DNA of 64,000 nt from Hydrotalea sandarakina (GCF_003254115.1 NZ_QKZV01000001.1:527585-591584), one strand, 5' to 3'. Shown: positions 1 through 8,407, numbered from the stretch's first letter. Program-made: numbers and translations. Notes: generated by a model not told the origin, from the sequence alone.

Positions 1-726
1 AAATAATGCAGCCATTTTACCATTATTTACAGCCAATTCTAAGTAATTAGCAGCATTAAACATAGCCAGCACCTCTCCTTTTGGCACATCAGAATAGTGA
101 TTACTAATTTTATTTATGCCGGCACTATGAGGTACACTAATTTCGAATGGTCTTCCGGCAGCTGCTTCTTCAAATTGTTGGCGGGTAATATTAACAATTA
201 CATTATCAAACTTATCAATCAACAATATTTGACCTTCAATCCAGTTACTACCTACTAAAGGTTGTAGCGCAATTTTTTGTTGAAAATTGGTCGCATTTTT
301 TAAAAAATCTTCCGGTAATACATTACACAATAATTGATGAATCACCAATGCTAATTGTTGTGTTATGTTTAATATGGAAAAATGTGTACTTAAAGGAATG
401 CTATAAACAAATTTTGGGGAAGGCACCAACATGGTAGCAATACCATTATCGGGGCATATTATAAATTGATCATTGTGTTTTATCAACAAAAACTGCTCGT
501 TATTGCCTTCAAAACAATCAATTAATAAAACATGAATAGTGCCTTTGGGGAAATAGGTGTAAGCTTGACTACATACAAATGCAGCATGAGGATAATTTGT
601 TGCATTTAATTCATGATTGATATCAACCAATAAAGCTTGTGCATTTTGAGATATAATTTGTCCCTTAAAAGCAGCAATAATATAATCATGAAAACCTATA
701 TCGGATGAAAGTGTTATAACTGACAT
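1..726 (-). CDS. SAM hydroxide adenosyltransferase (DUF62), partial
   Basis: The gene begins at an ATG (complement of 724-726) and runs off the left edge with no stop, giving 242 codons. The N-terminus MSVITLSSDIGFHDYIIAAF matches the opening of the DUF62 family, enzymes that split S-adenosylmethionine to adenosine and methionine using hydroxide; the early Asp and the following aromatic and Lys/Gly positions are typical. A later stretch reading GSNWIEGQILLIDKFDNVIV fits the start of the C-terminal barrel domain. It lies 27 bases downstream of the SDR gene on the same strand, so the two may be cotranscribed. The cellular role of this family is not settled. I am fairly sure of the family and less sure of the exact reaction. 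Confidence 0.82.
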   Translation of the reverse strand, partial: MSVITLSSDIGFHDYIIAAFKGQIISQNAQALLVDINHELNATNYPHAAFVCSQAYTYFPKGTIHVLLIDCFEGNNEQFLLIKHNDQFIICPDNGIATMLVPSPKFVYSIPLSTHFSILNITQQLALVIHQLLCNVLPEDFLKNATNFQQKIALQPLVGSNWIEGQILLIDKFDNVIVNITRQQFEEAAAGRPFEISVPHSAGINKISNHYSDVPKGEVLAMFNAANYLELAVNNGKMAALF

Positions 727-753
727 GTTTCTGGAACGTTCGCAGCACTAAAA

Positions 754-1557
754 TTATTTTACCAATTCGCCATCTTTATAAAAAAAACGCTTAATTAATT
801 TATCTGTTAACGATGGGAATAATTTATTCATCCAAACAGTTTCTTTTCCTTGTGCAGTTAATACCAACGTGCGTTTACGCTTTTCAATGGCTTTCATAAT
901 ATGCTGGGCACATTCTTCTGCAGTCATTAACTTAGACTCATCCAAAGGACTTTCGCCTTGTGGTTTAGCATCTTTATTCAACGCTACATTTCTAATATTG
1001 GATGCAGTAAAACCCGGGCAAACCCACATTACATTTACGCCCTCATCCATTAATTCTGTTCTTAATGCTTCCAACCAGCCGTTCATTGCAAATTTCGAAG
1101 CTGAGTAGCCACATCTTCCGGGCAAACCTCTATAACCGGCAATTGATGAAACACCCAATAGAGTGCCTTTAGTCTGAATTATATATGGAAGTGCAAATTT
1201 TGTACAATAAACAGCCCCCCAAAAGTTTACATCCATTAAACGTTGTAAGGTTTCAATACTTGTTTCCTTGAATAAGGAACGCATGGAAATTCCCGCATTA
1301 TTAATCAAAATATCTATCGTGCCATAAACTTTTATTACGGCATTGATAAAATTTTTACAATCAGTTTCATTACTTACATCAGCAGCTTGTACCATTAATG
1401 GTTTTCCGGCATGAATAGATTGCAACATATATAATTTATCATAGTTACGGCCACAAGTTGCCACCTTAGCACCTTGCGCTATAAATGCTTCAACTAAGGC
1501 TTTCCCTATACCTTCAGAACCACCGGTAATAACAACTACTTTATTTTTAAACACCAT
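754..1557 (-). CDS. Short-chain dehydrogenase/reductase (SDR)
   Basis: A 267-residue soluble NAD(P)-dependent oxidoreductase of the classical SDR family. Visible motifs are the Rossmann glycine motif TGGSEGIG at residues 11-18, NNAGIS in the middle, and the catalytic Ser followed by YSASK (Tyr-x3-Lys). The open frame extends upstream to 1716, but that stretch overlaps the promoter and 5' end of tRNA-Lys on the other strand and is unrelated to the family; the ATG at 1557 directly precedes the conserved VFKNKVVVITGG sequence, so it is chosen. The basic C-terminal tail (KLIKRFFYKDGELVK) resembles DltE/YqjQ-type SDRs that act on lipids or ketones. The substrate is unknown. Confidence 0.88.
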   Translation of the reverse strand: MVFKNKVVVITGGSEGIGKALVEAFIAQGAKVATCGRNYDKLYMLQSIHAGKPLMVQAADVSNETDCKNFINAVIKVYGTIDILINNAGISMRSLFKETSIETLQRLMDVNFWGAVYCTKFALPYIIQTKGTLLGVSSIAGYRGLPGRCGYSASKFAMNGWLEALRTELMDEGVNVMWVCPGFTASNIRNVALNKDAKPQGESPLDESKLMTAEECAQHIMKAIEKRKRTLVLTAQGKETVWMNKLFPSLTDKLIKRFFYKDGELVK

Positions 1558-1637
1558 AAATGAATGTATTATTTGCAAAATTAAGGTTCTGTTTTTGTAG
1601 TGTGTATAAATATATTGAGAATTGATTGTAAAAAAAT

Positions 1638-1667
1638 TTGGTGAAAAAAACTTTTCTCCTATTTTTG
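1638..1667 (+). promoter_or_regulatory. Promoter of tRNA-Lys
   Basis: TTG at 1638-1640 and TATTTTTG at 1660-1667 are separated by exactly 19 bases, the TTG-N19-TAnnTTTG pattern of the Bacteroidota primary sigma factor. It sits 22 bases before the mature tRNA start. The tRNA-His gene has nearly the same arrangement. Confidence 0.75.
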
Positions 1668-1689
1668 CACTCCCAAAAACAAACGGTAC

Positions 1690-1762
1690 GATTCCGTAGC
1701 TCAGTTGGTAGAGCAATACACTTTTAATGTATGGGCCCTGGGTTCGAGTCCCAGCGGGATCA
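1690..1762 (+). tRNA. tRNA-Lys (anticodon TTT)
   Basis: A complete 73-base cloverleaf. The acceptor stem GATTCCG (1690-1696) pairs with CGGGATC (1755-1761), with A at 1762 as discriminator. The D arm is GCTC/GAGC, the anticodon stem ATACA/TGTAT encloses CTTTTAA with TTT at the anticodon, and the T arm CTGGG/CCCAG encloses TTCGAGT. The CCA end is not encoded. A strong promoter lies upstream and a hairpin terminator directly downstream, so this is a single-gene transcript. Confidence 0.96.
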
Positions 1763-1769
1763 CTGAAAA

Positions 1770-1797
1770 CCTCATCAAATATTGATGAGGTTTTTTT
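1770..1797 (+). terminator. Terminator of tRNA-Lys
   Basis: Nine-base-pair stem CCTCATCAA/TTGATGAGG (1770-1778 with 1782-1790), three-base loop, then seven T residues. Intrinsic terminator just after the tRNA. Confidence 0.88.
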
Positions 1798-1880
1798 ATT
1801 TTAATAAATTTTCTAACATTATACAATTTCTCTATCAACGGTATAATATTGACGATTAAACATTTTATCAATAAAATAAA

Positions 1881-1902
1881 AAAAGAGGCAAATGCCTCTT
1901 TT
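1881..1902 (-). terminator. Terminator after the ferredoxin gene
   Basis: AAAAGAGGC and GCCTCTTTT pair around a four-base loop. Read on the minus strand it follows the ferredoxin stop by about 30 bases and ends in a run of T, so it ends that transcript; it may also work from the other side. Confidence 0.75.
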
Positions 1903-1931
1903 ATGGATATTGGGTCAGGGATAATTGTATT

Positions 1932-2261
1932 TTAATTCGGCTCAATAATTTTAATAACGGCGTTTTGTAAGTTTGAATTAATAAACAATTGACATGACAA
2001 GCGCACAGGCTGTTCAGTTTTTACGACAGTTTGTAAAGTTTTACTTTCATTACGCCGTAAATTCAGATCTAAATTTTGAGCAACCATTATTTCAATAGCG
2101 CAGGTACCACATTTTCCCATACCCTTGCAGTCGCCAAAATCATCTAAACAAAATTGGTCTGCTAATAAATACATGAGATTCCTATAAGAATTGGCATAAG
2201 TATGTATCAACTTCATTTCATGCTGAAAAAAAACATTGAAGCTAATTTCATTATAGTTCAT
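1932..2261 (-). CDS. 2Fe-2S ferredoxin
   Basis: A 109-residue soluble electron carrier. The cluster ligands are the three Cys in DCKGMGKCGTCAIEI (spacing C-x5-C-x2-C) and a fourth Cys in RLSCQL near the C-terminus, the adrenodoxin/ISC-type arrangement. Either the first ATG or the Met at residue 16 (MKLIHTY) could be the start; the second gives a more usual ferredoxin N-terminus. It is a single gene with its own terminator. Its partners are not visible, although it lies next to the stress-response unit and could feed electrons to it. Confidence 0.87.
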   Translation of the reverse strand: MNYNEISFNVFFQHEMKLIHTYANSYRNLMYLLADQFCLDDFGDCKGMGKCGTCAIEIMVAQNLDLNLRRNESKTLQTVVKTEQPVRLSCQLFINSNLQNAVIKIIEPN

Positions 2262-2489
2262 AAAATAATATTAAATGATCCTTAAAACATTCTACTGTCT
2301 TACTTTATATTTTCATTATCATTCATGTTAGAAAAAGTATTTTACATAATTGCTCTATTTTTAAATAGAATTACCTATTAATTAACATCCTATCAATTTT
2401 CACAAACTTTGCAACATTTTAAACAGGCTTATGTTTGTTGGAAAATCAAATCCAGCGACTGCATCATTTGTTGATGTAACATGCAATAT
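2262..2489. other. Intergenic region between ferredoxin and the iron-sulfur repair gene
   Basis: 228 AT-rich bases with no coding frame and no clear hairpin or palindrome. It must hold the ferredoxin promoter. The AAGAT-N6-ATCTT motif found near the Rrf2 gene is absent here. Confidence 0.5.
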
Positions 2490-3440
2490 TTATACCTCTT
2501 TTTCTAATACCAAAGCTTTTGAAAAAAGTATATTATTTTCTAAATGTATATGAATATATAAATCGTTTTCAAATTCTTCCATTTTTTTAAATAAATAAGC
2601 ATAACTATTACAAGCATCTGAAGGAAGTGTATAATTATTGGTTAATTTTCTAAAAAATCGTAAGTCTTCACCAGAAACTTCGTGCTCTTGCATCATCATT
2701 TTAATAGCCCCCGGAATAATTCCTTTCATGAAATTTCCTTGTTTGTGTTCGCGTTCATGCTGCACCAATGATTTTATTTGTGGAAATAAAACCTTTTCTT
2801 CTTTCTCCATGTGTTGCAACATGTCAATTAAAAACAGGTTCACTCTTTTTGAAAAATCATACAATTCCGGATGATTACTACCATGATGTTCAGTAACCTT
2901 ACGAGCTAATTCATTAATGATACCTGAAGCTTCTTTAACATATCGGTGATGGATATTAATGATATAATCCACTAAAAAATCAACTTCCCATTTATTATAA
3001 TCTTCAAATAAATTTTTATGTACATGTTCATCTACAGCACTTAATGCTGCTCTTAAGTTTGTTTCTGAAATATTTATTTCTGCAGCAACTTCAGCCAAAG
3101 TTTTATTACCACCGCAACAAAAATCGATACCTAATTTTTTAAATACTTCTGCCTTACGTAAGTCATTTGCAACTATACTTCCCACTGTATCATTTGACCG
3201 GTATGAAATTAATTTTTTAGTAATTCGTATCCGCCAATTTACAGGACCATCCTCTAAATATTCCCAGGTAAATGTATTACCTCTTTCACTTAATAACTGC
3301 TCATAAAAAATTTTAGGATTATGATCGTTTAAAATTAAAAAAGCTTCGCCTTCTTGTAAATTATCGAAGTAATTAAATATGGTGGCATGTTTTTCTTGCG
3401 TAGGCAAGATAGTAACATTTAAAACAGGTATTGCTGACAT
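2490..3440 (-). CDS. ric: Iron-sulfur cluster repair di-iron protein with N-terminal DUF2249
   Basis: A 316-residue cytoplasmic protein with three parts. Residues about 5-75 match DUF2249 (HATIFNYF, LQEGEAFLI, FTWEYLEDGPVNWRI). Residues about 80-120 match the ScdA N-terminal domain, including the DFCCGGNKTL motif. Residues about 140-310 are a hemerythrin-like helical domain with His/Glu ligands in HHRYVKEA, HHGSNHPEL, HMEKEEKVLF, EHEVSGEDL and HIHLENNILF. ScdA/YtfE/RIC proteins repair iron-sulfur clusters damaged by nitric oxide or oxidants. It is the last gene of the stress unit, 29 bases after its neighbour. The DUF2249 fusion is the unusual part. Confidence 0.92.
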   Translation of the reverse strand: MSAIPVLNVTILPTQEKHATIFNYFDNLQEGEAFLILNDHNPKIFYEQLLSERGNTFTWEYLEDGPVNWRIRITKKLISYRSNDTVGSIVANDLRKAEVFKKLGIDFCCGGNKTLAEVAAEINISETNLRAALSAVDEHVHKNLFEDYNKWEVDFLVDYIINIHHRYVKEASGIINELARKVTEHHGSNHPELYDFSKRVNLFLIDMLQHMEKEEKVLFPQIKSLVQHEREHKQGNFMKGIIPGAIKMMMQEHEVSGEDLRFFRKLTNNYTLPSDACNSYAYLFKKMEEFENDLYIHIHLENNILFSKALVLEKEV

Positions 3441-3469
3441 AATTAAAATTTGAAATGATAACGTGAATT

Positions 3470-3922
3470 TTATTGCTTAAAATGAAATATTTGGATAGCG
3501 AAATAAATTAATAACACTACTTTAATGCACTCAGCTGCAACAAAAAAAATGTGAAGTGAATTTGCCGGTAAAGTTTCCCCGGCCATTATTAATTGTGCTC
3601 TTTTGTCTAATTTAGGTAATAACCAAAAAGTTTGTGCAAGTAATAAGCATATTATCCAAAAAAAAGTGAATCCAATGTCTTTTAAAAAAAGTTTATGACT
3701 TTGTATGTTGAATGACAGATAAATAAAAACAGCAATTATAACAAAAGCTATCACCCACTCTACTTTATTGAGTGCAGCAAAAACCAAACGACCAATTCCT
3801 AGTCCGATTGATAGTGTAACACCAGGCGCCCTGAATTTTAACCAGGCTTCCATAAAGCTGATAGCACCAATAAAACCAATCCAAATAAATACTGCAGCTG
3901 TAAAAATATCATTTATTCTCAT
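3470..3922 (-). CDS. Small integral membrane protein in the stress unit
   Basis: 150 residues with about four hydrophobic helices (FTAAVFIWIGFIGAISF; VEWVIAFVIIAVFIYLSF; IGFTFFWIICLLLAQTFWLL; IFFVAAECIKVVLLIYFAI). The open frame could begin at 4015, but that would overlap the preceding haemoglobin gene; the ATG at 3922 precedes the first helix and leaves a 46-base gap. No catalytic motif was recognised. A Glu in the second helix (VEWV) and another in AAECIK could matter in a membrane carrier. Its place between the truncated haemoglobin and ric suggests a role in the same stress response, which is inference only. Confidence 0.7.
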   Translation of the reverse strand: MRINDIFTAAVFIWIGFIGAISFMEAWLKFRAPGVTLSIGLGIGRLVFAALNKVEWVIAFVIIAVFIYLSFNIQSHKLFLKDIGFTFFWIICLLLAQTFWLLPKLDKRAQLIMAGETLPANSLHIFFVAAECIKVVLLIYFAIQIFHFKQ

Positions 3923-3968
3923 TATTAAAGGATTTAATATTTTATAGGTAAAAAAGTAATTTTTAAGG

Positions 3969-4358
3969 TTAAATTGCTCTGTTTTTGTTGGATAGATAAT
4001 TAAGTTTACTTTCAAAAATTATAGCCATTTTCGATGCTCGCCATTTGGCTTCCTCTGCTCGTTCGCCCACAAAATAGCAATCAACAGTTTCAGTAAATAA
4101 TGTTAACCATCGTTCAAAATGTGCATGACCAATAGGTAAATTACTATGTGGCGGAAAGGGTGCTCCGTAATAAGTGTGTTTATCTACCAATAAAGTTTCC
4201 CAAAAACGATACATTTTTTCTAAATGTTTGGGCCAATCATCTTTTATTACATTATTGAATATAGGTGCTAGCAATTCATCTTGTTGCACTTTTGTATAAA
4301 ATGCATTGACCAAATACTGAATATCTTGAAATGAGTGTATGTCATTTTTTATGTTCAT
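3969..4358 (-). CDS. Group III truncated haemoglobin
   Basis: A 129-residue haem protein. The block with FWETLL, YYGAPFPPH and LPIGHAHFERW is typical of group III truncated globins; the proximal haem ligand is the His in HFERW, and the aromatic residues of the N-terminal half (VNAFYTKV) line the distal pocket. These globins bind oxygen and nitric oxide with high affinity and often appear in microaerobic or nitrosative stress operons. It lies between the two small membrane proteins and ric, consistent with nitric oxide handling. Length is normal for the family. Confidence 0.92.
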   Translation of the reverse strand: MNIKNDIHSFQDIQYLVNAFYTKVQQDELLAPIFNNVIKDDWPKHLEKMYRFWETLLVDKHTYYGAPFPPHSNLPIGHAHFERWLTLFTETVDCYFVGERAEEAKWRASKMAIIFESKLNYLSNKNRAI

Positions 4359-4432
4359 AGATAAATAGATTGATTTTAAAACTTATTACGATTTCATCGA
4401 TCATAAAACGTTTCTAAATTCATAAAGCTTCA

Positions 4433-4840
4433 TTATGGATGCAATGACAAATACCGTGTTAAATAAAATAAAGCCCAAGCAATAAAGGAAATCGTAATTA
4501 CCCATACCCAAGAAGGAATACTTTTAGGGGATTCACTACCAATGATTAAAAATTCTTTTTGATTACCTTTTCCATATGCATTAATCATTAAAGGTAAAAC
4601 ACCATCTACAACTGCATTTTCCTTTATTCCTTCTACTTCAATGGCTGGCCCATTCCTAACCTCGAATGGAATAATTCGAATACCTTCCTTACCAACTGGA
4701 TCCTTACTAACAATTCGAAGGCTATGCTTTCCATCAACTAACTTAGTAGTATCTAATTCAAACCTTACGGGTGATTCGAAAGATGCAATAGGTTTTATTT
4801 CATCATCTAAAAAAATGAAAATTGAACTTTTATCTTTCAT
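4433..4840 (-). CDS. C-terminally anchored membrane protein, Ig-like, in the oxidase operon
   Basis: About 135 residues. The N-terminal 100 residues look like beta-strands of an immunoglobulin-like fold (FELDTTKLVDGKHSLRI, IRIIPFEVRNGPAIEVEG), followed by one transmembrane helix near the C-terminus (WVWVITISFIAWALFYLTRYL). There is no signal peptide. The frame opens at 4876, but the ATG at 4840 (MKDKSSIFIF) fits better. It follows the Cys-containing small protein by 53 bases and precedes the globin by 74. I do not know this family's function; the position suggests an accessory subunit or assembly factor of the haem-copper enzyme. Confidence 0.65.
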   Translation of the reverse strand: MKDKSSIFIFLDDEIKPIASFESPVRFELDTTKLVDGKHSLRIVSKDPVGKEGIRIIPFEVRNGPAIEVEGIKENAVVDGVLPLMINAYGKGNQKEFLIIGSESPKSIPSWVWVITISFIAWALFYLTRYLSLHP

Positions 4841-4893
4841 ATATATTAAGTTTAATAATGTCAATTGCACTAACACAATTCTTAAATGAAATA

Positions 4894-5169
4894 TTATTTT
4901 AAGCTAATGTCATCTTTAAGAATTGATTGCTTAATGTGATTAATGTTGTTTTCACCCGGTTTTATTAACCATTTTATTGAATAATAAAGTGTTAGCAGCG
5001 TTATTATAATGGCTATTACAACAATGATATAATCAAAATTTCCATCAGGTCCCGGTCCATGAGTAATGCCTTTTAAAAAAGCCGGTTGTTGTTCTTTACA
5101 AGCTGCACATGCCAAAACTTGCACTTTAGAAAAAATTATACACAAAAAAATAATAATAACTTTTTTCAT
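4894..5169 (-). CDS. Small Cys-containing membrane protein beside the cytochrome c gene
   Basis: 91 residues. An N-terminal signal peptide or helix (MKKVIIIFLCIIFSKVQVLA) is followed by CAACKEQQP, a GPGPDGNFDY segment and a transmembrane helix (IIVVIAIIITLLTLYYSI), then a charged tail. The two Cys just after the probable cleavage site could bind metal or haem, or form a lipid anchor plus disulfide. It lies 18 bases downstream of the dihaem cytochrome gene, so it is in that operon. No known subunit of cbb3 oxidases looks like this; I treat it as an accessory protein of unknown role. Confidence 0.7.
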   Translation of the reverse strand: MKKVIIIFLCIIFSKVQVLACAACKEQQPAFLKGITHGPGPDGNFDYIIVVIAIIITLLTLYYSIKWLIKPGENNINHIKQSILKDDISLK

Positions 5170-5187
5170 ACTATTTCATTTAAAAAA

Positions 5188-6210
5188 TTATTGATTAGAT
5201 GCGACTTTTTTTGCTAAATCCATCAACTTTTTTACTTCATCTACCGATACTTGTTTAGCATTATTTCCCCAACTTGTTTTTTCATGGTTCATAATAGCAG
5301 CAATTTCTTCGGCAGATAAGTTGTTGTTGGTACCAACAGGCGGCATGGGGCCAAAACCTTCCTTCTCTCTTCCGGTGTAACCATTCATAATTATATTTAC
5401 CATTAAAGCTGCATTATCATCCAATACCACCTTGCTTCCTTTTAAAGGCGGAAATGCACCTGGCAAACCCTCACCGTTGGCTTGATGACAACTTTGGCAA
5501 TTGGCCACATACAACGCTTCACCATTCAAAGTATTTCCCGATACATTTTGACTATTATTATTTGCAGCTAACGATTGTTGTTTATATAAAAAATCGGGTG
5601 TCGGACTTCCATCAGGTAATTTTGTTTGTTTCAATGAAGCTAAGTAGGCTACGAGTTGTAAAGCTTCAGGTTTAGCTACAACTTTTCCCTTCTTACCATA
5701 TAAATAAGCTTCCGGAACATTAATTACAACATCATTTTTATCCGGATTTTCTTTTACTTCAAAAAGGAAGGAATAAGATGGCATAATAGATTCTTTCACC
5801 ACAATTCTAGGATTGTATAAATGAACTAAATTCCAATCTTTACTGGGTTGCCTTAAGCCAATGTTGGTTAAATCAGGACCGGTACGTTCAGTTCCCATTA
5901 AAGTTGCCGTATTAACCCATATGCTTTGACGATGAATATCTGCATAATCAGCAGCAATACTTGGACGCTCGCCCCAAACTTTATCCATTGAAATATTTCG
6001 AACTTGTTGTGTATGACAAGCTACACAACCATTTGATATGAAGACTTCTTTTCCTTTAGCAGCATCAGCAGATAAAGGAACTGAGTTGGGTAAAGGTGCA
6101 TTATTATATTGATTTCGCCATGCAGGAATAATAGCCACCAATATGGTTAATACAATGAAGAATAATGCTGCAGTAGAAAATAATTTTTTATGATTATCGA
6201 ATAATTCCAT
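5188..6210 (-). CDS. CcoO-like dihaem cytochrome c, fused monohaem domain
   Basis: A 340-residue membrane-anchored cytochrome. One N-terminal helix (residues about 10-30) is followed by a CcoO/FixO-like domain with CVACH at 62-66, then GTERTGPDLTNIG, HLYNPR and the axial Met region SIMPSY at 142-146. A second cytochrome c domain follows with CQSCH at 238-242 and a likely axial Met in GPMPPVG. In cbb3 enzymes these jobs are split between CcoO and CcoP; here one chain carries both haems. It probably donates electrons to the catalytic subunit encoded just upstream. The start at 6210 is preferred because the longer frame would overlap the oxidase gene. Confidence 0.87.
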   Translation of the reverse strand: MELFDNHKKLFSTAALFFIVLTILVAIIPAWRNQYNNAPLPNSVPLSADAAKGKEVFISNGCVACHTQQVRNISMDKVWGERPSIAADYADIHRQSIWVNTATLMGTERTGPDLTNIGLRQPSKDWNLVHLYNPRIVVKESIMPSYSFLFEVKENPDKNDVVINVPEAYLYGKKGKVVAKPEALQLVAYLASLKQTKLPDGSPTPDFLYKQQSLAANNNSQNVSGNTLNGEALYVANCQSCHQANGEGLPGAFPPLKGSKVVLDDNAALMVNIIMNGYTGREKEGFGPMPPVGTNNNLSAEEIAAIMNHEKTSWGNNAKQVSVDEVKKLMDLAKKVASNQ

Positions 6211-6226
6211 ATAAAAAAATGAATAG

Positions 6227-8395
6227 TTAAATAATAGTGTTTGTTTCAGTGGTATTGGCATTTCCAAGTTTTAGTTTTTCAATTGCTAAATCAGTAACAG
6301 AAATATTACTCGTATCAACTAACATTTTATAAACATTATACCCGAACAACAAATGTGAAAACCACATTAAACTACCACCGATAGCGCGCCATAACCAATA
6401 GGGCGCCATCATTACTACCGATTCAATAAAAGGTTTTCCTTCTAACCACATATTTCCTTTAAAAGTTGCGCCAATCATTAATGGTATCGTATAAAACAAT
6501 AACCCAATTAAAGCAAACCAAAAATGTGCACCAATTGTAAGCTGTGGTGCTTCTTTTCCTGTTAGTCTGGGTACAACAGCATAAATAGCTGCCCAAAGAA
6601 AAAATGATATGATTCCATACATTGTTAGGTGTGAATGTGCCACAGTAAAATCAGTAAAATGCCATATTAGATTTGAAGAACGGAAAGCCTCTGCCGTTCC
6701 TTGCATGGAACCTGAGAAATAAAAAATAATACCTACCAAAAAAAATGGAAGCGTGTAACTATCAGCAACTTTGTACCATGCACCTTTAAAGGTCATTAAA
6801 AAGTTAGTAGTACCTGCAATTACAGGAATAGCCATTCCGGCACTTCCAACAATTGCAACAGTTTGCAACCACCAAGGTATAGCACTGAACACAAAATGGT
6901 GCGTGCCAATTAATGTGTAAAATAAAATTTGGGTCCAGAAAGCTAAAATACCTAAGCTATAGGAATATATTGGATGATTTAGTTGTTGTGGCAAAAAATA
7001 ATAAACAATACCTAAAGTAAACAGCATAAACCACATACCCACACCCTGATGCATATAATAACCTTGTATGATGGTTTCCCCTAATGCATCTTGCCAAAAA
7101 GGAAGATACGCAACCAATGCAATGATTAATCCAAACATTATGGCAGAAACAATGTACCAATTGGAAATATAAATTTCCTTGGTTGTTCTTTTAGCAATGG
7201 TTTGTAAAAAATTGATTAGTGTTAAAACAAGGCCAATACCAAATAACAACATAACCGGCCAAATGTATTCTCTATATTCACCTCCGGCATTATTAATACC
7301 TGCCATTAAACAAAGAGTTCCAAGAATAACAGCTGCATTGATTAAGTACAAACTATACCATCCTTTTTTTAAACTAGCCAATGGCGCATTACTAACTTTA
7401 GGAACAATATAGTAACCCAAACCCAACATACCCAATGAAGCCCATCCCCAAAAAACTGCATTCGTATGTACCGGTCTTAATCTTCCAAAACTCAACCAAC
7501 TAACATGGTCTGCATCAGGTGCAACGAATTTAATACCAAGATACTCACCAATAGAAGTACCGAAGATTAACCAAAAGGCTGCACAGCCAATATACCATAA
7601 TACTAATTTTGATAAAGCAGGATCAATATTGGGGCGCTTCAATGCGCGTTTTTTTGTTGCGGCAATAGGTAATTCCCCTTGAATTGTACTATTTTGAATT
7701 AATCCTCTTTCATCTAACGGTAATGCATTGCCTGATAATTCATTATTTTGCAATGAAAAACTTAAAGCAACTTTCCTTTGATTTAAAACATCAGCTAATT
7801 CAGTATCCTCATTTTTTTCTAAAAAATCGGCTAATTTTTCTGCTTCTTTAAATTTTAAATTATCTCTATACTTTTGTAATACACTCATTACTTTTACAAT
7901 CATAATAATTATACCCAAAAGAATAGGGGTTAAAATGAGAATAGTTGTAATAATAATACCGGCCTCACCTGTTACAGTTTGTGTTGGTTGCGCCAGTAAA
8001 GATTGAATGGAAAATACACTCATCAACAACAATAATATTTTAGTAGTATGCCTATTGCCATAGGTATGCTGCTTTGTAACTTTTTTTTGCTTCCATTCAA
8101 AATATTGATCGATTTGTTCTTTGGTAAATTGTTGTATATAATGGCTGATGTTTTGAGTAATATTTTTCTTTTCAATGTCAAATTGTGCTTTATTCATCTC
8201 CTTCACCTTTAATAGCAGCACAATGGCTGCAACCAACACCAGTATTAGTAGAGTAATAATGATTAACATAATTCCTGTTAAAGATTGAAAGCTAAATGAA
8301 CTTGGCAGACTGCTTTGTGCATACAAATGCGAAAAAGGAAATACTACTAAGCATACGAAACATACAACCACAGAAAATTTAATAGACTTTATCAT
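6227..8395 (-). CDS. CcoN-type haem-copper oxidase subunit I, extended N-terminus
   Basis: A 722-residue polytopic membrane protein. From about residue 260 it follows CcoN of cbb3 oxidases: low-spin haem ligand H310 (SFGRLRPVHTNAVFW), CuB ligands H449 (YYMHQGVGMW), H499 and H500 (IGTHHFVFS), and the HSH pair H587/H589. Y493, six residues before the HH pair, matches the active-site Tyr of cbb3 oxidases, which nitric oxide reductases lack. The first 260 residues are extra: two similar blocks, each a hydrophobic stretch ending in AQ, a short linker and a long helix, then a charged region. An oxygen-reducing role is the simplest reading; nitric oxide reduction cannot be excluded given the neighbours. 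Confidence 0.88.
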   Translation of the reverse strand: MIKSIKFSVVVCFVCLVVFPFSHLYAQSSLPSSFSFQSLTGIMLIIITLLILVLVAAIVLLLKVKEMNKAQFDIEKKNITQNISHYIQQFTKEQIDQYFEWKQKKVTKQHTYGNRHTTKILLLLMSVFSIQSLLAQPTQTVTGEAGIIITTILILTPILLGIIIMIVKVMSVLQKYRDNLKFKEAEKLADFLEKNEDTELADVLNQRKVALSFSLQNNELSGNALPLDERGLIQNSTIQGELPIAATKKRALKRPNIDPALSKLVLWYIGCAAFWLIFGTSIGEYLGIKFVAPDADHVSWLSFGRLRPVHTNAVFWGWASLGMLGLGYYIVPKVSNAPLASLKKGWYSLYLINAAVILGTLCLMAGINNAGGEYREYIWPVMLLFGIGLVLTLINFLQTIAKRTTKEIYISNWYIVSAIMFGLIIALVAYLPFWQDALGETIIQGYYMHQGVGMWFMLFTLGIVYYFLPQQLNHPIYSYSLGILAFWTQILFYTLIGTHHFVFSAIPWWLQTVAIVGSAGMAIPVIAGTTNFLMTFKGAWYKVADSYTLPFFLVGIIFYFSGSMQGTAEAFRSSNLIWHFTDFTVAHSHLTMYGIISFFLWAAIYAVVPRLTGKEAPQLTIGAHFWFALIGLLFYTIPLMIGATFKGNMWLEGKPFIESVVMMAPYWLWRAIGGSLMWFSHLLFGYNVYKMLVDTSNISVTDLAIEKLKLGNANTTETNTII

Positions 8396-8407
8396 AATTA
8401 AGATATT

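Noticed and set aside
1558-1716. N-terminal extension of the SDR reading frame
   Set aside because: It overlaps the promoter and 5' end of tRNA-Lys on the other strand and does not resemble SDR sequence; the ATG at 1557 precedes the conserved domain.
6227-8395. Calling the enzyme a standard nitric oxide reductase NorB
   Set aside because: The active-site Tyr (Y493) and the CcoN-like motifs match cbb3 oxidases; the NorB Glu pattern is not seen. Kept as a possibility only because of the neighbours.
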